From: Nitrincola tapanii
GTDB taxonomy: Bacteria > Pseudomonadota > Gammaproteobacteria > Pseudomonadales > Balneatricaceae
Assembly: GCF_008368715.1 (NCBI RefSeq)
Contig: NZ_SMRS01000004.1
Span: 62,001 to 126,000, forward strand
Length of the DNA: 64,000 nt
Reading direction: 5' to 3'
Part shown: piece after piece, positions 45,730 to 53,600 of the stretch
How positions within the stretch are numbered: the first letter of the stretch is position 1
How the letters are laid out: each line of letters starts with the position of its first letter
The notes under the pieces: generated by a model
Databases searched by the model: none
What the model saw: the letters and a program-made list of their open reading frames with translations, nothing else
Told to the model about the DNA's origin: nothing
Program-made: the position numbers and the translations under genes

Positions 45730-46194
45730 TTAGGTCATGGATTGCAGATAGTTCTGCATGCCGAGGTTTTCGGTCAATTGTATCTGGGTGTCTAGCCAAT
45801 CCAGATACTCCTCTTCATCTTCAAGAATTTCCTGCAAAAGTTCGCGACTGACGTAGTCTTGCTCGTTTTCGCAAAGTGCAATGGCTGCTTGTAGGAGGGG
45901 CAGTTGATCGCAGATAAAGGATTGGTCCGCTGCCAGCATCTCCGCAGGCGTTTCACCGATCCGTAGGCGCTCTAATTGTTGTAGATTGGGCAGACCTTCT
46001 AACAACAGAATGCGCTCAATCAGCTTATCGGCCTGTTTCATATCCTGAATGGACTTTTTGTAGGCCTTGGTGTTTAACGCCTGAAATCCCCAGTTGCCAA
46101 ACATGCGGGCGTGTAAAAAGAATTGATTGATCGAGGTCAGTTCATAGGTCAGCACCTTATTGAGCTGCTGAATAACGGTTTTTTTACCCTTCAT
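45730..46194 (-). CDS. bfr: Bacterioferritin, haem-type subunit with lost ferroxidase site
   Basis: A 154-residue Bfr-like protein close in length and start to E. coli Bfr (VIQQLNKVLTYELTSINQFFLHARMFGNWG). It keeps the haem Met in SIQDMKQADKLIERI, but the neighbouring ferroxidase Glu 51 is Asp, His 54 is Gln and His 130 is Tyr (DEEEYLDW). So it should bind haem between subunit pairs but hardly oxidise iron. Together with the 45249 protein it mirrors the two-subunit bacterioferritins known from Neisseria and Pseudomonas putida. It is the first gene of the pair, read toward the lower coordinates. Confidence 0.92.
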   Translation of the reverse strand: MKGKKTVIQQLNKVLTYELTSINQFFLHARMFGNWGFQALNTKAYKKSIQDMKQADKLIERILLLEGLPNLQQLERLRIGETPAEMLAADQSFICDQLPLLQAAIALCENEQDYVSRELLQEILEDEEEYLDWLDTQIQLTENLGMQNYLQSMT

Positions 46195-46373
46195 GACTCA
46201 TCGCCTTATACGTTGACTGCAAATCAGATGATGAATAAGGCTAGCATGCTTTCGCTTAAATCTGTAACAGCCCAGTACAGAGATGAGAATTTTTGTCTGC
46301 GGCACAGGTCAGTGGCGTCGATATGTAAGTCTGGGTAAAATCGCATTCTTTATGCATTTATAGGACGACAACG

Positions 46374-47090
46374 ATGGGCCGCGCTTATCAGAACCGCAAA
46401 GAATCTATGGCTAAAACGGCTGATGCCAAAACCAAGCTGTATAGCAAGTTTGCCCGTGAGATCTATGTCACGGCTAAGTCTGGCAGCCCAGATCCGGATG
46501 CAAATTTGGCTTTGCGTGGTTTGATTGAGCGTGCAAAAAAATCTCAGGTACCGGCACACGTGATTGATAAAGCCTTGGAGAAGGCGCGTGGTGCGGGGGG
46601 AGAAGACTTTGCCTTGGCACGTTATGAAGGTTTTGGCCCAGGCAATTGTATGGTGATTGTGGATTGTTTGACCGATAACCCTAACCGCACCTTCGCTGAT
46701 GTACGCCAGTGCTTCACCAAAACCAAGGCTAAGATCGGAACCTCGGGCAGTGTCAGCCATATGTTTGATCACTGCGCCATTCTCTCCTTTGCCGGTAAGG
46801 ATGAAGAAACTGTGTTGGAAGCATTGATGGAAGCGGATGTGGATGTAACGGATATCGAAAATGAAGATGGACAAATCACTGTCTTTACACCGCATACCGA
46901 GCATTTTAAAGCTAAACAAGCGTTAATGGATGCCTTGGGTGAGATTGATTTCCAGGTGGATGAGATTCAGTTTCTGCCACAAACTTCGACTGAAATCAGT
47001 GCTGAGGATATGCCGCAGTTCGAGCGTTTTCTCGATCTACTGAATGATCTGGATGACGTGCAGAACGTTTATCACAACGCCAGCGTATAA
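46374..47090 (+). CDS. YebC/PmpR-family protein (YeeN-type)
   Basis: A 238-residue protein: [32 protein letters not shown], then [46 protein letters not shown] and [15 protein letters not shown]. The Asn/Asp-rich spacing and [12 protein letters not shown] start match the YeeN branch. YebC-family proteins were described as transcription regulators and more recently as ribosome-associated factors that ease translation of difficult (for example polyproline) stretches. AGGACGAC lies before the ATG. It has no clear operon partner. Confidence 0.92.
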   Translation: MGRAYQNRKESMAKTADAKTKLYSKFAREIYVTAKSGSPDPDANLALRGLIERAKKSQVPAHVIDKALEKARGAGGEDFALARYEGFGPGNCMVIVDCLTDNPNRTFADVRQCFTKTKAKIGTSGSVSHMFDHCAILSFAGKDEETVLEALMEADVDVTDIENEDGQITVFTPHTEHFKAKQALMDALGEIDFQVDEIQFLPQTSTEISAEDMPQFERFLDLLNDLDDVQNVYHNASV

Positions 47091-47105
47091 GTTCGCTGTC
47101 TAGCG

Positions 47106-47133
47106 GGCGTTGCCTCCATCCTTGGGCAACGCC
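47106..47133 (+). terminator. Hairpin after the YebC-family gene
   Basis: GGCGTTGCC, 10-base loop, GGCAACGCC: a perfect 9-base GC-rich stem 16 bases after the stop codon. No T run follows, so it is terminator-like rather than a classical terminator. Confidence 0.5.
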
Positions 47134-47184
47134 TGAACTAAACACCTGAGCAGAACACCTGAAAGTGCTTGCCGGCTTGTGTGT

Positions 47185-47982
47185 TTATAACTGCTGAATC
47201 AGATGGCGTATTAACTTCTTTAAAGTCTGGTAGGACAGAGGCTTTTGGCAGATCGCGGAGACCCCTGCCGTCTTAATTGCACTGAGTGGCTCTTCATTCT
47301 GCTCAGACGTCACCACAATCACCGGCACAGAAGGCTGATCGGTATATTGGCGAATGTGTTGGACCAGTTCTAAGCCATCAATATTTGGCATATTGTAGTC
47401 GGTGATGACTAGATCAAAGCGCTCCACCTTCATGATCTGTAGAGCCTCGGCTCCATCACGTGCTTCACGAATTTTGACCACGCCAATGGCATTCAACACC
47501 CGTTCCAGATATTTGCGAGACATGGGACTATCATCGACCACCAGAACAGAGAGATGGTCAATTTCAGCATCCTGTGCTTCAAACTCATTACTGCGATCAA
47601 TGACATAGTGCATGGCGCTATGCAGCGCTTCACGCAATTCGTCGCGATCAAAGGGCTTCGGCAGAATGGCGGTTGCACCGGCCTGGCGAATCGGTTCCAG
47701 ATAACGGTACAGGGTTTCCGAAGAGATCAGGAAGAAAGCCACATCCGCAAGTTTGGGGTGGTTGCGCATCTGACCGAGCAGTTCGCTGCCGGTCATATCG
47801 GGTAAATGCATTGAAGAGATGACGATATCGGGCGTAATTTGCTGCATACGCGCCAAAGCTTCATTGGCCTCAGAGAAACTTTCGATCTCGGCCACCCCTA
47901 ACTCACCTAGCTGATTTAAGATGATGTTGCGCTGCATGCGCGAAGGTTCGATCAGAATGATGAGTAGTTCATTGATTTCCAT
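47185..47982 (-). CDS. Tandem receiver-domain protein with one degenerate receiver
   Basis: A 265-residue protein from ATG 47982 (a longer in-frame start at 48042 is possible) made of two CheY-like receivers and nothing else. The second has all key residues: VLVVDDSPMSRKYL, DLVITDYNMPNIDG (phospho-Asp), VTSEQ and QKPLSY. The first has LIEPSRMQ in place of the acid pair and DIVISSMHLPD, where the phospho-acceptor Asp is Ser, so it should not be phosphorylated. No output domain exists; it probably works by protein contacts, as in chemotaxis or phosphorelay adaptors. The partner is unknown. Confidence 0.88.
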   Translation of the reverse strand: MEINELLIILIEPSRMQRNIILNQLGELGVAEIESFSEANEALARMQQITPDIVISSMHLPDMTGSELLGQMRNHPKLADVAFFLISSETLYRYLEPIRQAGATAILPKPFDRDELREALHSAMHYVIDRSNEFEAQDAEIDHLSVLVVDDSPMSRKYLERVLNAIGVVKIREARDGAEALQIMKVERFDLVITDYNMPNIDGLELVQHIRQYTDQPSVPVIVVTSEQNEEPLSAIKTAGVSAICQKPLSYQTLKKLIRHLIQQL

Positions 47983-48045
47983 GTAGTGTTTCCACCGCCA
48001 AATCTGAAAACTGAGTGTCGCTTGATGCTCAGCAGATTGCAACCG

Positions 48046-48091
48046 CTGAACGTTCAGATTTTACCTGAACAAAAACTTAAGGTTTGTTCAG
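48046..48091. repeat. Cluster of CTGAAC/GTTCAG inverted repeats
   Basis: CTGAACGTTCAG (48046-48057) is a perfect 12-base palindrome; CTGAACAAA...TTTGTTCAG (48065-48091) is a second inverted repeat with a 9-base stem. Four copies of the same 6-mer in 46 bases, just upstream of the tandem-receiver gene, suggest operators or an RNA structure. Confidence 0.55.
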
Positions 48092-48173
48092 CTTATATTC
48101 AGATGAAAAGGCGTCTACTAAACATCCGAACAGGATTGCATCGGATCTCTTCATCATTTCAACTTTTCTTTAG

Positions 48174-48195
48174 GGTCGCCTCGGCGACCTTTTTT
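48174..48195 (+). terminator. Orphan rho-independent terminator
   Basis: GGTCGCC-TC-GGCGACC followed by six Ts, read on the plus strand. No plus-strand protein gene ends here, since both neighbours are on the minus strand. It may end a small RNA that begins in the 47983-48170 gap. Confidence 0.7.
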
Positions 48196-48260
48196 CTGTC
48201 CAATTTTTACCCTGCAAGCCTTCTAAGCGTTCACAAGCTTAAATCTAACTCTGAAAACCG

Positions 48261-50549
48261 TCAGTGAGCGGCGGAATCTGCGCCTTCGTTTTCGCTGGTA
48301 GGTGGTGCCAGAATCGCGTCCACTATGGGCATAAAGAGCGCGCGGATATCCGATTCATGCGATAAACGTCGAGCGTCCTGCAGCAGGGGTAAGAGTGCCG
48401 TGCGATTGACCGAGCGAATCAGGAGCTTGATGCGTGGAATATTAAAAGCACTCAGACTCAGAGAGCGATACCCCATGGCTAACATCACCAATACGGCGAC
48501 GGGGTCTGAAGCCATTTCTCCGCAAACGGAAACGGGCAGATGCAAATCATCACACTGCTGTAAGATGTGCTCCAGAGCGACCAGAACGGCTGGGTGCAGG
48601 TGATCAAACAGCGCGGAGACACGCGGATTGTTACGATCTACGGCGAGTAAATATTGCGTTAAATCATTCGAGCCTATCGAGACAAAATCGATATAGGGTG
48701 CTAGTTTCGGCAGCAAAAGCATGGCCGACGGCACTTCAACCATCATGCCGATCGCGGGCATGCGAACCGGGCAGCCTTCTTTTTGCAAGGACTCAACCGC
48801 ACGTTCAACATGACGCCGAAAAGCAGCCATCTCATCAACGCGGCTGACCATTGGCACTAAAAGCTTAAGATTTTCATTGCCTATGTCGGCGCGGAGCATG
48901 GCACGAATCTGCGTCACCAGCAGGGGAGTGTTGTCCAGCGTAAAGCGTATGCCGCGCCAGCCGAGGTAGGGATTCTCTTCCGTGATATCAAAGTAGGGCA
49001 GTTGTTTATCGCCACCGATATCCAAAGTGCGCATGGAGACAGGACGCGGGGCGTAGGCAGCCAACACCTTTTTGTAGATGCGCAGCTGCTCCTCTTCGGT
49101 CGGAAAGCTTTCATGAATCATGAAGGGAATTTCAGAGCGGTAGAGTCCTACCCCTTCAGCCCCCCGCTGTAAGCCCGGTGTGGCATCGGCTAATAAGCCG
49201 GTATTGGTGAGCAGGCGCACTCGAAAACCATCGAGTGTTTCCGCAGGCTCATCTTTGAGTTTTTCTAGGTCTTGAAAGAAACGCTGTTCTTCCAGAATCA
49301 TGCGTTGGTATTCGTTGAGCAAGGCCTCAGGTGGATTGATGATGCACTCGGCTCGGTTGCCGTCCACAATCACACGTTGGCCACGGTGTAAATCCGGGTC
49401 CAGGTGCTCCAGGCCCATAACAGCTGGAATCCCCAAGGCATTGGCGACAATTGCAGTATGGGATAAAGAGGAGCCACCGCTACAGACGAGTCCGCGAATA
49501 CGCTGTAAAGGAAATTCAGCCAGATCGGTGATGCTGATCAGCTCACCCGCAAGAATGAGTGGCTCATCAGGTGTTTCGATTACCTGACGCTCATGCTGCA
49601 ATAATTGATTCAGGATACGTTGGCCAATGTTGCGAATGTCCTCACTGCGCGCACGCAGATAGGGATCATCAGAGGCATCAAACAGACCGGCCATCCCTTC
49701 AATCACCTGGCGCAGTGCCCAAGCGGCATTGTCGCCCTGATCAATACGCGCTTCCACTCCTTGCTTTAATTCCGGGCTGTTTAACATCATCTGGTAGACA
49801 TTAAACAACGCCTGCAGATCACCGGGCAGGTGGTGGCCTAAACGTCCAGAACCGGCTTCAAGCTCTTCTGCGACCCACTCAATTGCTTCATTAAAGTCGG
49901 CTTTTTCCGCAATCGCATCGCTGTGCATGCCCGGTGTGACCTGATCGAGCAGCATGTGCGGATCCACGACCCATAAACGCCCTGTCCCTATCCCCGTGGC
50001 ACCCTTGATCCCTTGAAAGCGTTGATAAGCGTCTTTAGGGGTCGTGGACAACCAGCTGCCGCTGCGTTGCAAATGATGCAGTGCACCGGCCAGTTGCGAG
50101 GCCACGGTGATCAGAAAGGCTTCCTCTTCGTCACTGAATTTAGCCGCTTCCGTTCCCTGAACTACCAAAACACCAATCAGTTGGCGCAGATGAATGAGCG
50201 GAACCCCCATAAATCTATGGTAGGCCTGTTCGTGGGTTTCCGGGATGTAGACAAAACGATCATCGGCCGGCGCATCGGCAATGTTCAAGGTGCTCAAGCT
50301 GGCCGCAATATGTCCGACCAGGCCTTCATTTAAACTAAGACGAACGTGTCCCACGGCTTCGGTCGACAAACCGCGTGTGGCCGCCAAGACTAGGGTGTCT
50401 TGTTCTGGATTGCAGAGATAAAGGCTGCAAACATCCACCTGCATCAGCTCAGATAAGCGCGCCACGATGGTGTCCATCATGGCTTCCGGATCTTGTGTCC
50501 GAGCGATGGCTTCAACCAGACTGCTAAGGGTGCTGAGAGGGGAGTGCAT
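48261..50549 (-). CDS. ptsP: Phosphoenolpyruvate-protein phosphotransferase PtsP (EI-Ntr)
   Basis: A 762-residue enzyme I of the nitrogen PTS. Residues 1-165 form a GAF domain (MMDTIVARLSELMQVDVCSLYL), which in EI-Ntr senses glutamine and 2-oxoglutarate. The phospho-His is in SSLSHTAIVANALGIPAV, and the PEP-binding barrel has GLYRSEIPFMIHESFPTE, MRTLDIGGDKQLPYF, NPYLGWRGIRFTLD, GMMVEVPSAMLLL, SIGSNDLTQYLLAVDRNN and SVCGEMASDP. It starts the PtsP-NPr-EIIA-Ntr phosphorelay. The rppH gene that precedes ptsP in many relatives is not present here; a c-di-GMP gene is divergent instead. Confidence 0.95.
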   Translation of the reverse strand: MHSPLSTLSSLVEAIARTQDPEAMMDTIVARLSELMQVDVCSLYLCNPEQDTLVLAATRGLSTEAVGHVRLSLNEGLVGHIAASLSTLNIADAPADDRFVYIPETHEQAYHRFMGVPLIHLRQLIGVLVVQGTEAAKFSDEEEAFLITVASQLAGALHHLQRSGSWLSTTPKDAYQRFQGIKGATGIGTGRLWVVDPHMLLDQVTPGMHSDAIAEKADFNEAIEWVAEELEAGSGRLGHHLPGDLQALFNVYQMMLNSPELKQGVEARIDQGDNAAWALRQVIEGMAGLFDASDDPYLRARSEDIRNIGQRILNQLLQHERQVIETPDEPLILAGELISITDLAEFPLQRIRGLVCSGGSSLSHTAIVANALGIPAVMGLEHLDPDLHRGQRVIVDGNRAECIINPPEALLNEYQRMILEEQRFFQDLEKLKDEPAETLDGFRVRLLTNTGLLADATPGLQRGAEGVGLYRSEIPFMIHESFPTEEEQLRIYKKVLAAYAPRPVSMRTLDIGGDKQLPYFDITEENPYLGWRGIRFTLDNTPLLVTQIRAMLRADIGNENLKLLVPMVSRVDEMAAFRRHVERAVESLQKEGCPVRMPAIGMMVEVPSAMLLLPKLAPYIDFVSIGSNDLTQYLLAVDRNNPRVSALFDHLHPAVLVALEHILQQCDDLHLPVSVCGEMASDPVAVLVMLAMGYRSLSLSAFNIPRIKLLIRSVNRTALLPLLQDARRLSHESDIRALFMPIVDAILAPPTSENEGADSAAH

Positions 50550-50788
50550 GATGGGGTCCAGATCTGAAAAACGCTAGGGTTAAGCTCAAGCAATATTTAC
50601 ACACTTGTTTGAATTGAACAACGGTTTTCCGCTAGAAGACCGATAACACTGGCTATATCCTTGATCTGGCGCAGGCAAAATCCAAGTGTGGAGTGTTTGA
50701 AAATTCACTGCTAGAATGCAGGCATCCCGGTCAAATATTCGTATCTTGTCATGCGCATAGACCATCACGTGTTTAAGAGTTGTATTCC

Positions 50789-52540
50789 GTGATACGTCCT
50801 CCTCATAGCGTCCCTGCGCCAACCGATCTGCCCGGTTCTGAAGAGGCAGAGCATACACCTATCGAGCGCGATCTGCGTTTACAACTACGTATCGTGGAAA
50901 AGGTGATTGATGCTTCCTTAGAAGGGATCATCATTTGTGATCAGAAAGGGCTGATTCAGAGTGTCAATCGTGCGTTTACCCAGATCACGGGTTATAGCGA
51001 AGCCGAAGCTTTAGGGCAAAATCCGAGCCTGCTCAGTTCGGGTCGTCATGCGCCGGATTTTTATCAACAGATGTGGGCGAGTTTAGAGGCACAGGGTTTC
51101 TGGCAAGGCGAAATCTGGAATCGTAATAAGGCCGGGCAGGTGTATCCGGAATGGCTCAGTATCACCTCGATTGAAAATGAGTCAGGTGAGGTGGTGCAGT
51201 ATGCGGCGATCTTTCATGATCTGACTGAAATTAAACGCTCGGAAGCGCGTCTTAAGCAGATGGCGCGTTTTGATCAGCTCACACGCTTAGCCAACCGTCA
51301 GCTTTTTTATGATCGTCTGCAACAGGCTTTGGCTTGGGCGAAGGTGCAGCAGAGAAAGATTACACTGATCCAGCTTGATCTGGATTGGTTTAAAGTGATT
51401 AATGATCGTTATGGCCATGAGGCGGGAGATCAGCTGCTGCAGACTCTGGCGCAGCGAGTGCAGCTCTTGCTGGATAGCGAAGATACCGCGGCCAGACCCA
51501 GTGGGGATGAGTTCAGTTTGGTCTTGCACGGGCCTCAAACCCATGAAGATTTACTGTCGTTTCTGAATCGCTTGCGTCAAGTCATTTGCGTGCCTCAGTT
51601 GATTGCTGGGCAAGAGGTCAGAATCACAGCCAGTATGGGGGTGGCGGTGTTTCCTGAGGATGCGCAGACGGCGGAAACTTTGGTTGGCTGTGCCGATCTA
51701 GCGCTGGAGCATGCGAAATACCTCGGGCGTAATGGTTTTCACTTTTACTCGCAAACTCTGCATCGGCAAAGTCGTTCGCGTTTCCAGTTAGCCAATCTAT
51801 TACAAAATGCGCTGGTGCGCGGTGAGTTGCATCTGTTTTATCAGCCTAAGGTGCATTTGGCTTCCAACCAGATCTGTGGTGTTGAAGCACTGCTGCGTTG
51901 GTTTAGCCCAGAGCTAGGCGGTGTATCGCCTGCTGATTTTATTCCCTTAGCGGAAGATATGGGGCTGATTGATCAGATAGGGGATTGGGTGTTAGAGGCA
52001 GCGGTGCGCCAAGCTAAAGAGTGGTCGGAAGCCGGTACACCGCTGAACATTGCGGTGAATGTCTCGGCTCGCCAGTTCCAGCGGGGCGATGTGGCGGTGC
52101 GGGTATTGAGTTTGTTGGCACGCTATCAGCTGGAGCCTGAGTGGCTAAGTATTGAGCTGACAGAGACCAGCTTTTTGCACAGCCCAGAAAAAACACGTGT
52201 GGCGATTGAGCAGTTGACGGCTGCGGGTGTGAAGGTGGCGATTGATGACTTCGGCACCGGTTATTCCAGCCTCAGTTATATTCGAACCATGTCATTGCAC
52301 CAACTCAAGGTAGATATCAGTTTTATTCGCCATCTAGCGGAGTCTGAGCGTGATCGTAAACTGGTGGAAGCGATTATTGCTATGGCGCATGCGCTCGATC
52401 TGGAAGTGGTGGCGGAAGGTGTGGAAGATGCTGAGCAGTTGCGCTTGTTGGCCGAGATCGGCTGTGATCAGGCGCAGGGTTACCAGATTTGTCGTCCGGC
52501 TCCCCCTGAGTCTCTGATCGAATGGTTATTGCAGCGTTAA
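50789..52540 (+). CDS. PAS-GGDEF-EAL cyclic-di-GMP protein
   Basis: About 583 residues from GTG 50789 (TTG 50780 also in frame; AAGAG at 50774 suits the GTG). The PAS domain is at about 45-150 (SLEGIIICDQKGLIQSVNRAFTQITGYS), GGDEF at about 160-320 with signature RPSGDEFSLV (Ser in the first Gly position), and EAL at about 335-580 with GVEALLRW, AVNVSARQF, IELTETSFL, IDDFGTGYSSL and VVAEGVED. The EAL catalytic set looks complete, so phosphodiesterase activity is likely; cyclase activity is uncertain. No membrane segment, so it is cytosolic. The PAS ligand is unknown. Confidence 0.92.
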   Translation: MIRPPHSVPAPTDLPGSEEAEHTPIERDLRLQLRIVEKVIDASLEGIIICDQKGLIQSVNRAFTQITGYSEAEALGQNPSLLSSGRHAPDFYQQMWASLEAQGFWQGEIWNRNKAGQVYPEWLSITSIENESGEVVQYAAIFHDLTEIKRSEARLKQMARFDQLTRLANRQLFYDRLQQALAWAKVQQRKITLIQLDLDWFKVINDRYGHEAGDQLLQTLAQRVQLLLDSEDTAARPSGDEFSLVLHGPQTHEDLLSFLNRLRQVICVPQLIAGQEVRITASMGVAVFPEDAQTAETLVGCADLALEHAKYLGRNGFHFYSQTLHRQSRSRFQLANLLQNALVRGELHLFYQPKVHLASNQICGVEALLRWFSPELGGVSPADFIPLAEDMGLIDQIGDWVLEAAVRQAKEWSEAGTPLNIAVNVSARQFQRGDVAVRVLSLLARYQLEPEWLSIELTETSFLHSPEKTRVAIEQLTAAGVKVAIDDFGTGYSSLSYIRTMSLHQLKVDISFIRHLAESERDRKLVEAIIAMAHALDLEVVAEGVEDAEQLRLLAEIGCDQAQGYQICRPAPPESLIEWLLQR

Positions 52541-52550
52541 GCGACTGAGA

Positions 52551-53120
52551 TTAAAACCACTCATCACGACGCTTGCGGCGTTTAGGCATATAAGGTACGA
52601 GTAAGCCTAGAATGACACCACCGAGTGCTACCAAACCACCATGGGTCAGCCAGCGAATCAGATTGCTCTGATCCATATTGGCAATCTCACCTTCTAATTG
52701 TCGAATGTGCGCTTCTAAACCTTCGATCTGGCGTGCATAGTCGCGACTATTGCCGGAGACATTTTCCAATTGAGTGTTGAGCGTTTCGATTTCGGCGTTT
52801 TGGCGTTGCAACCGTTCACGGCTTTGCTCCAGTTCGCTTTCTAACTGAGGCAGGCGCGTCTGCATACTTTCGCCGGCTTTAACAAACTCTTCCGCTACCC
52901 AGCCACTGCGCCCTGCGCTTGAACGAACTTCAACGTATTGCTGGCTACGCTGCAGGATCGTCACCGGCTCACCGCTGTTGATCCGTCCGGTGATGCGATA
53001 CTGCGTTCCTGGGCCACCATGCATAAACACATACACATCATCGGCAATATGTGCTGTGGATTGTGCCTGAACGGAGGCGCTCAGGCAGAGTAGAAGTGAG
53101 CAGAGTAGGTGTTTTTTCAT
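52551..53120 (-). CDS. SH3-domain, coiled-coil envelope protein (YgiM/TIGR04211-like)
   Basis: A 189-residue protein with signal peptide [20 protein letters not shown], a bacterial SH3 domain at about 24-85 ([33 protein letters not shown]...GWVAEEFV), a coiled coil of about 75 residues ([26 protein letters not shown]) and one C-terminal membrane helix ([18 protein letters not shown]) followed by basic residues. This is the layout of TIGR04211/YgiM proteins, envelope proteins of unclear function. It converges with the c-di-GMP gene, with 10 bases between stops. Confidence 0.9.
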   Translation of the reverse strand: MKKHLLCSLLLCLSASVQAQSTAHIADDVYVFMHGGPGTQYRITGRINSGEPVTILQRSQQYVEVRSSAGRSGWVAEEFVKAGESMQTRLPQLESELEQSRERLQRQNAEIETLNTQLENVSGNSRDYARQIEGLEAHIRQLEGEIANMDQSNLIRWLTHGGLVALGGVILGLLVPYMPKRRKRRDEWF

Positions 53121-53247
53121 AAGATCTAGAGCCGATTGGGTTGCAGTTTCAAACTATTGTACGGATTCAGTTGCATATGACCAGCGCTCTGGGGTTTTTA
53201 TCCGGGCAATTGCTATAATGCCGAATGACTTCAGCTTGGAGAGATGT

Positions 53248-53595
53248 ATGTCGATTTTGCGTAGAGCCTTGTCTTTTTGCTTGATTGCGTTGGTGCGTTT
53301 TTACCAATATGTGATCAGCCCTGTCTTGCCGCCCAGCTGTCGTTATTATCCCACCTGCTCCAGCTATATGATTGAAGCGATTCAAGTGCACGGTGCATTG
53401 AAGGGTGGGTATCTAGGCATCAGGCGCTTATTGCGCTGTCATCCCTGGCATGAAGGCGGGGTGGATCTGGTGCCCCCCAAAAGCTGCGGCTGCGCTTCTG
53501 TGCAGACTCAGGCTGGCGTGCCAGCCTGCTCGAATCAGACTTCTGACCAGACGGATACCCTCTCCACTCCAACCTCTCCAACACCTGAGCGGTGA
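53248..53595 (+). CDS. yidD: YidD-family membrane protein insertion factor
   Basis: A 115-residue protein whose first 75 residues are the YidD domain: [41 protein letters not shown], with the cysteines of [10 protein letters not shown] and [16 protein letters not shown]. The remaining 40 residues are a low-complexity tail rich in Cys, Ser, Thr and Pro, not part of the family. YidD usually sits in the rpmH-rnpA-yidD-yidC cluster; here it is isolated, 5 bases before a symporter-like gene, perhaps a helper for its insertion. GGAGAG precedes ATG 53248. Confidence 0.9.
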   Translation: MSILRRALSFCLIALVRFYQYVISPVLPPSCRYYPTCSSYMIEAIQVHGALKGGYLGIRRLLRCHPWHEGGVDLVPPKSCGCASVQTQAGVPACSNQTSDQTDTLSTPTSPTPER

Positions 53596-53600
53596 TCTAA

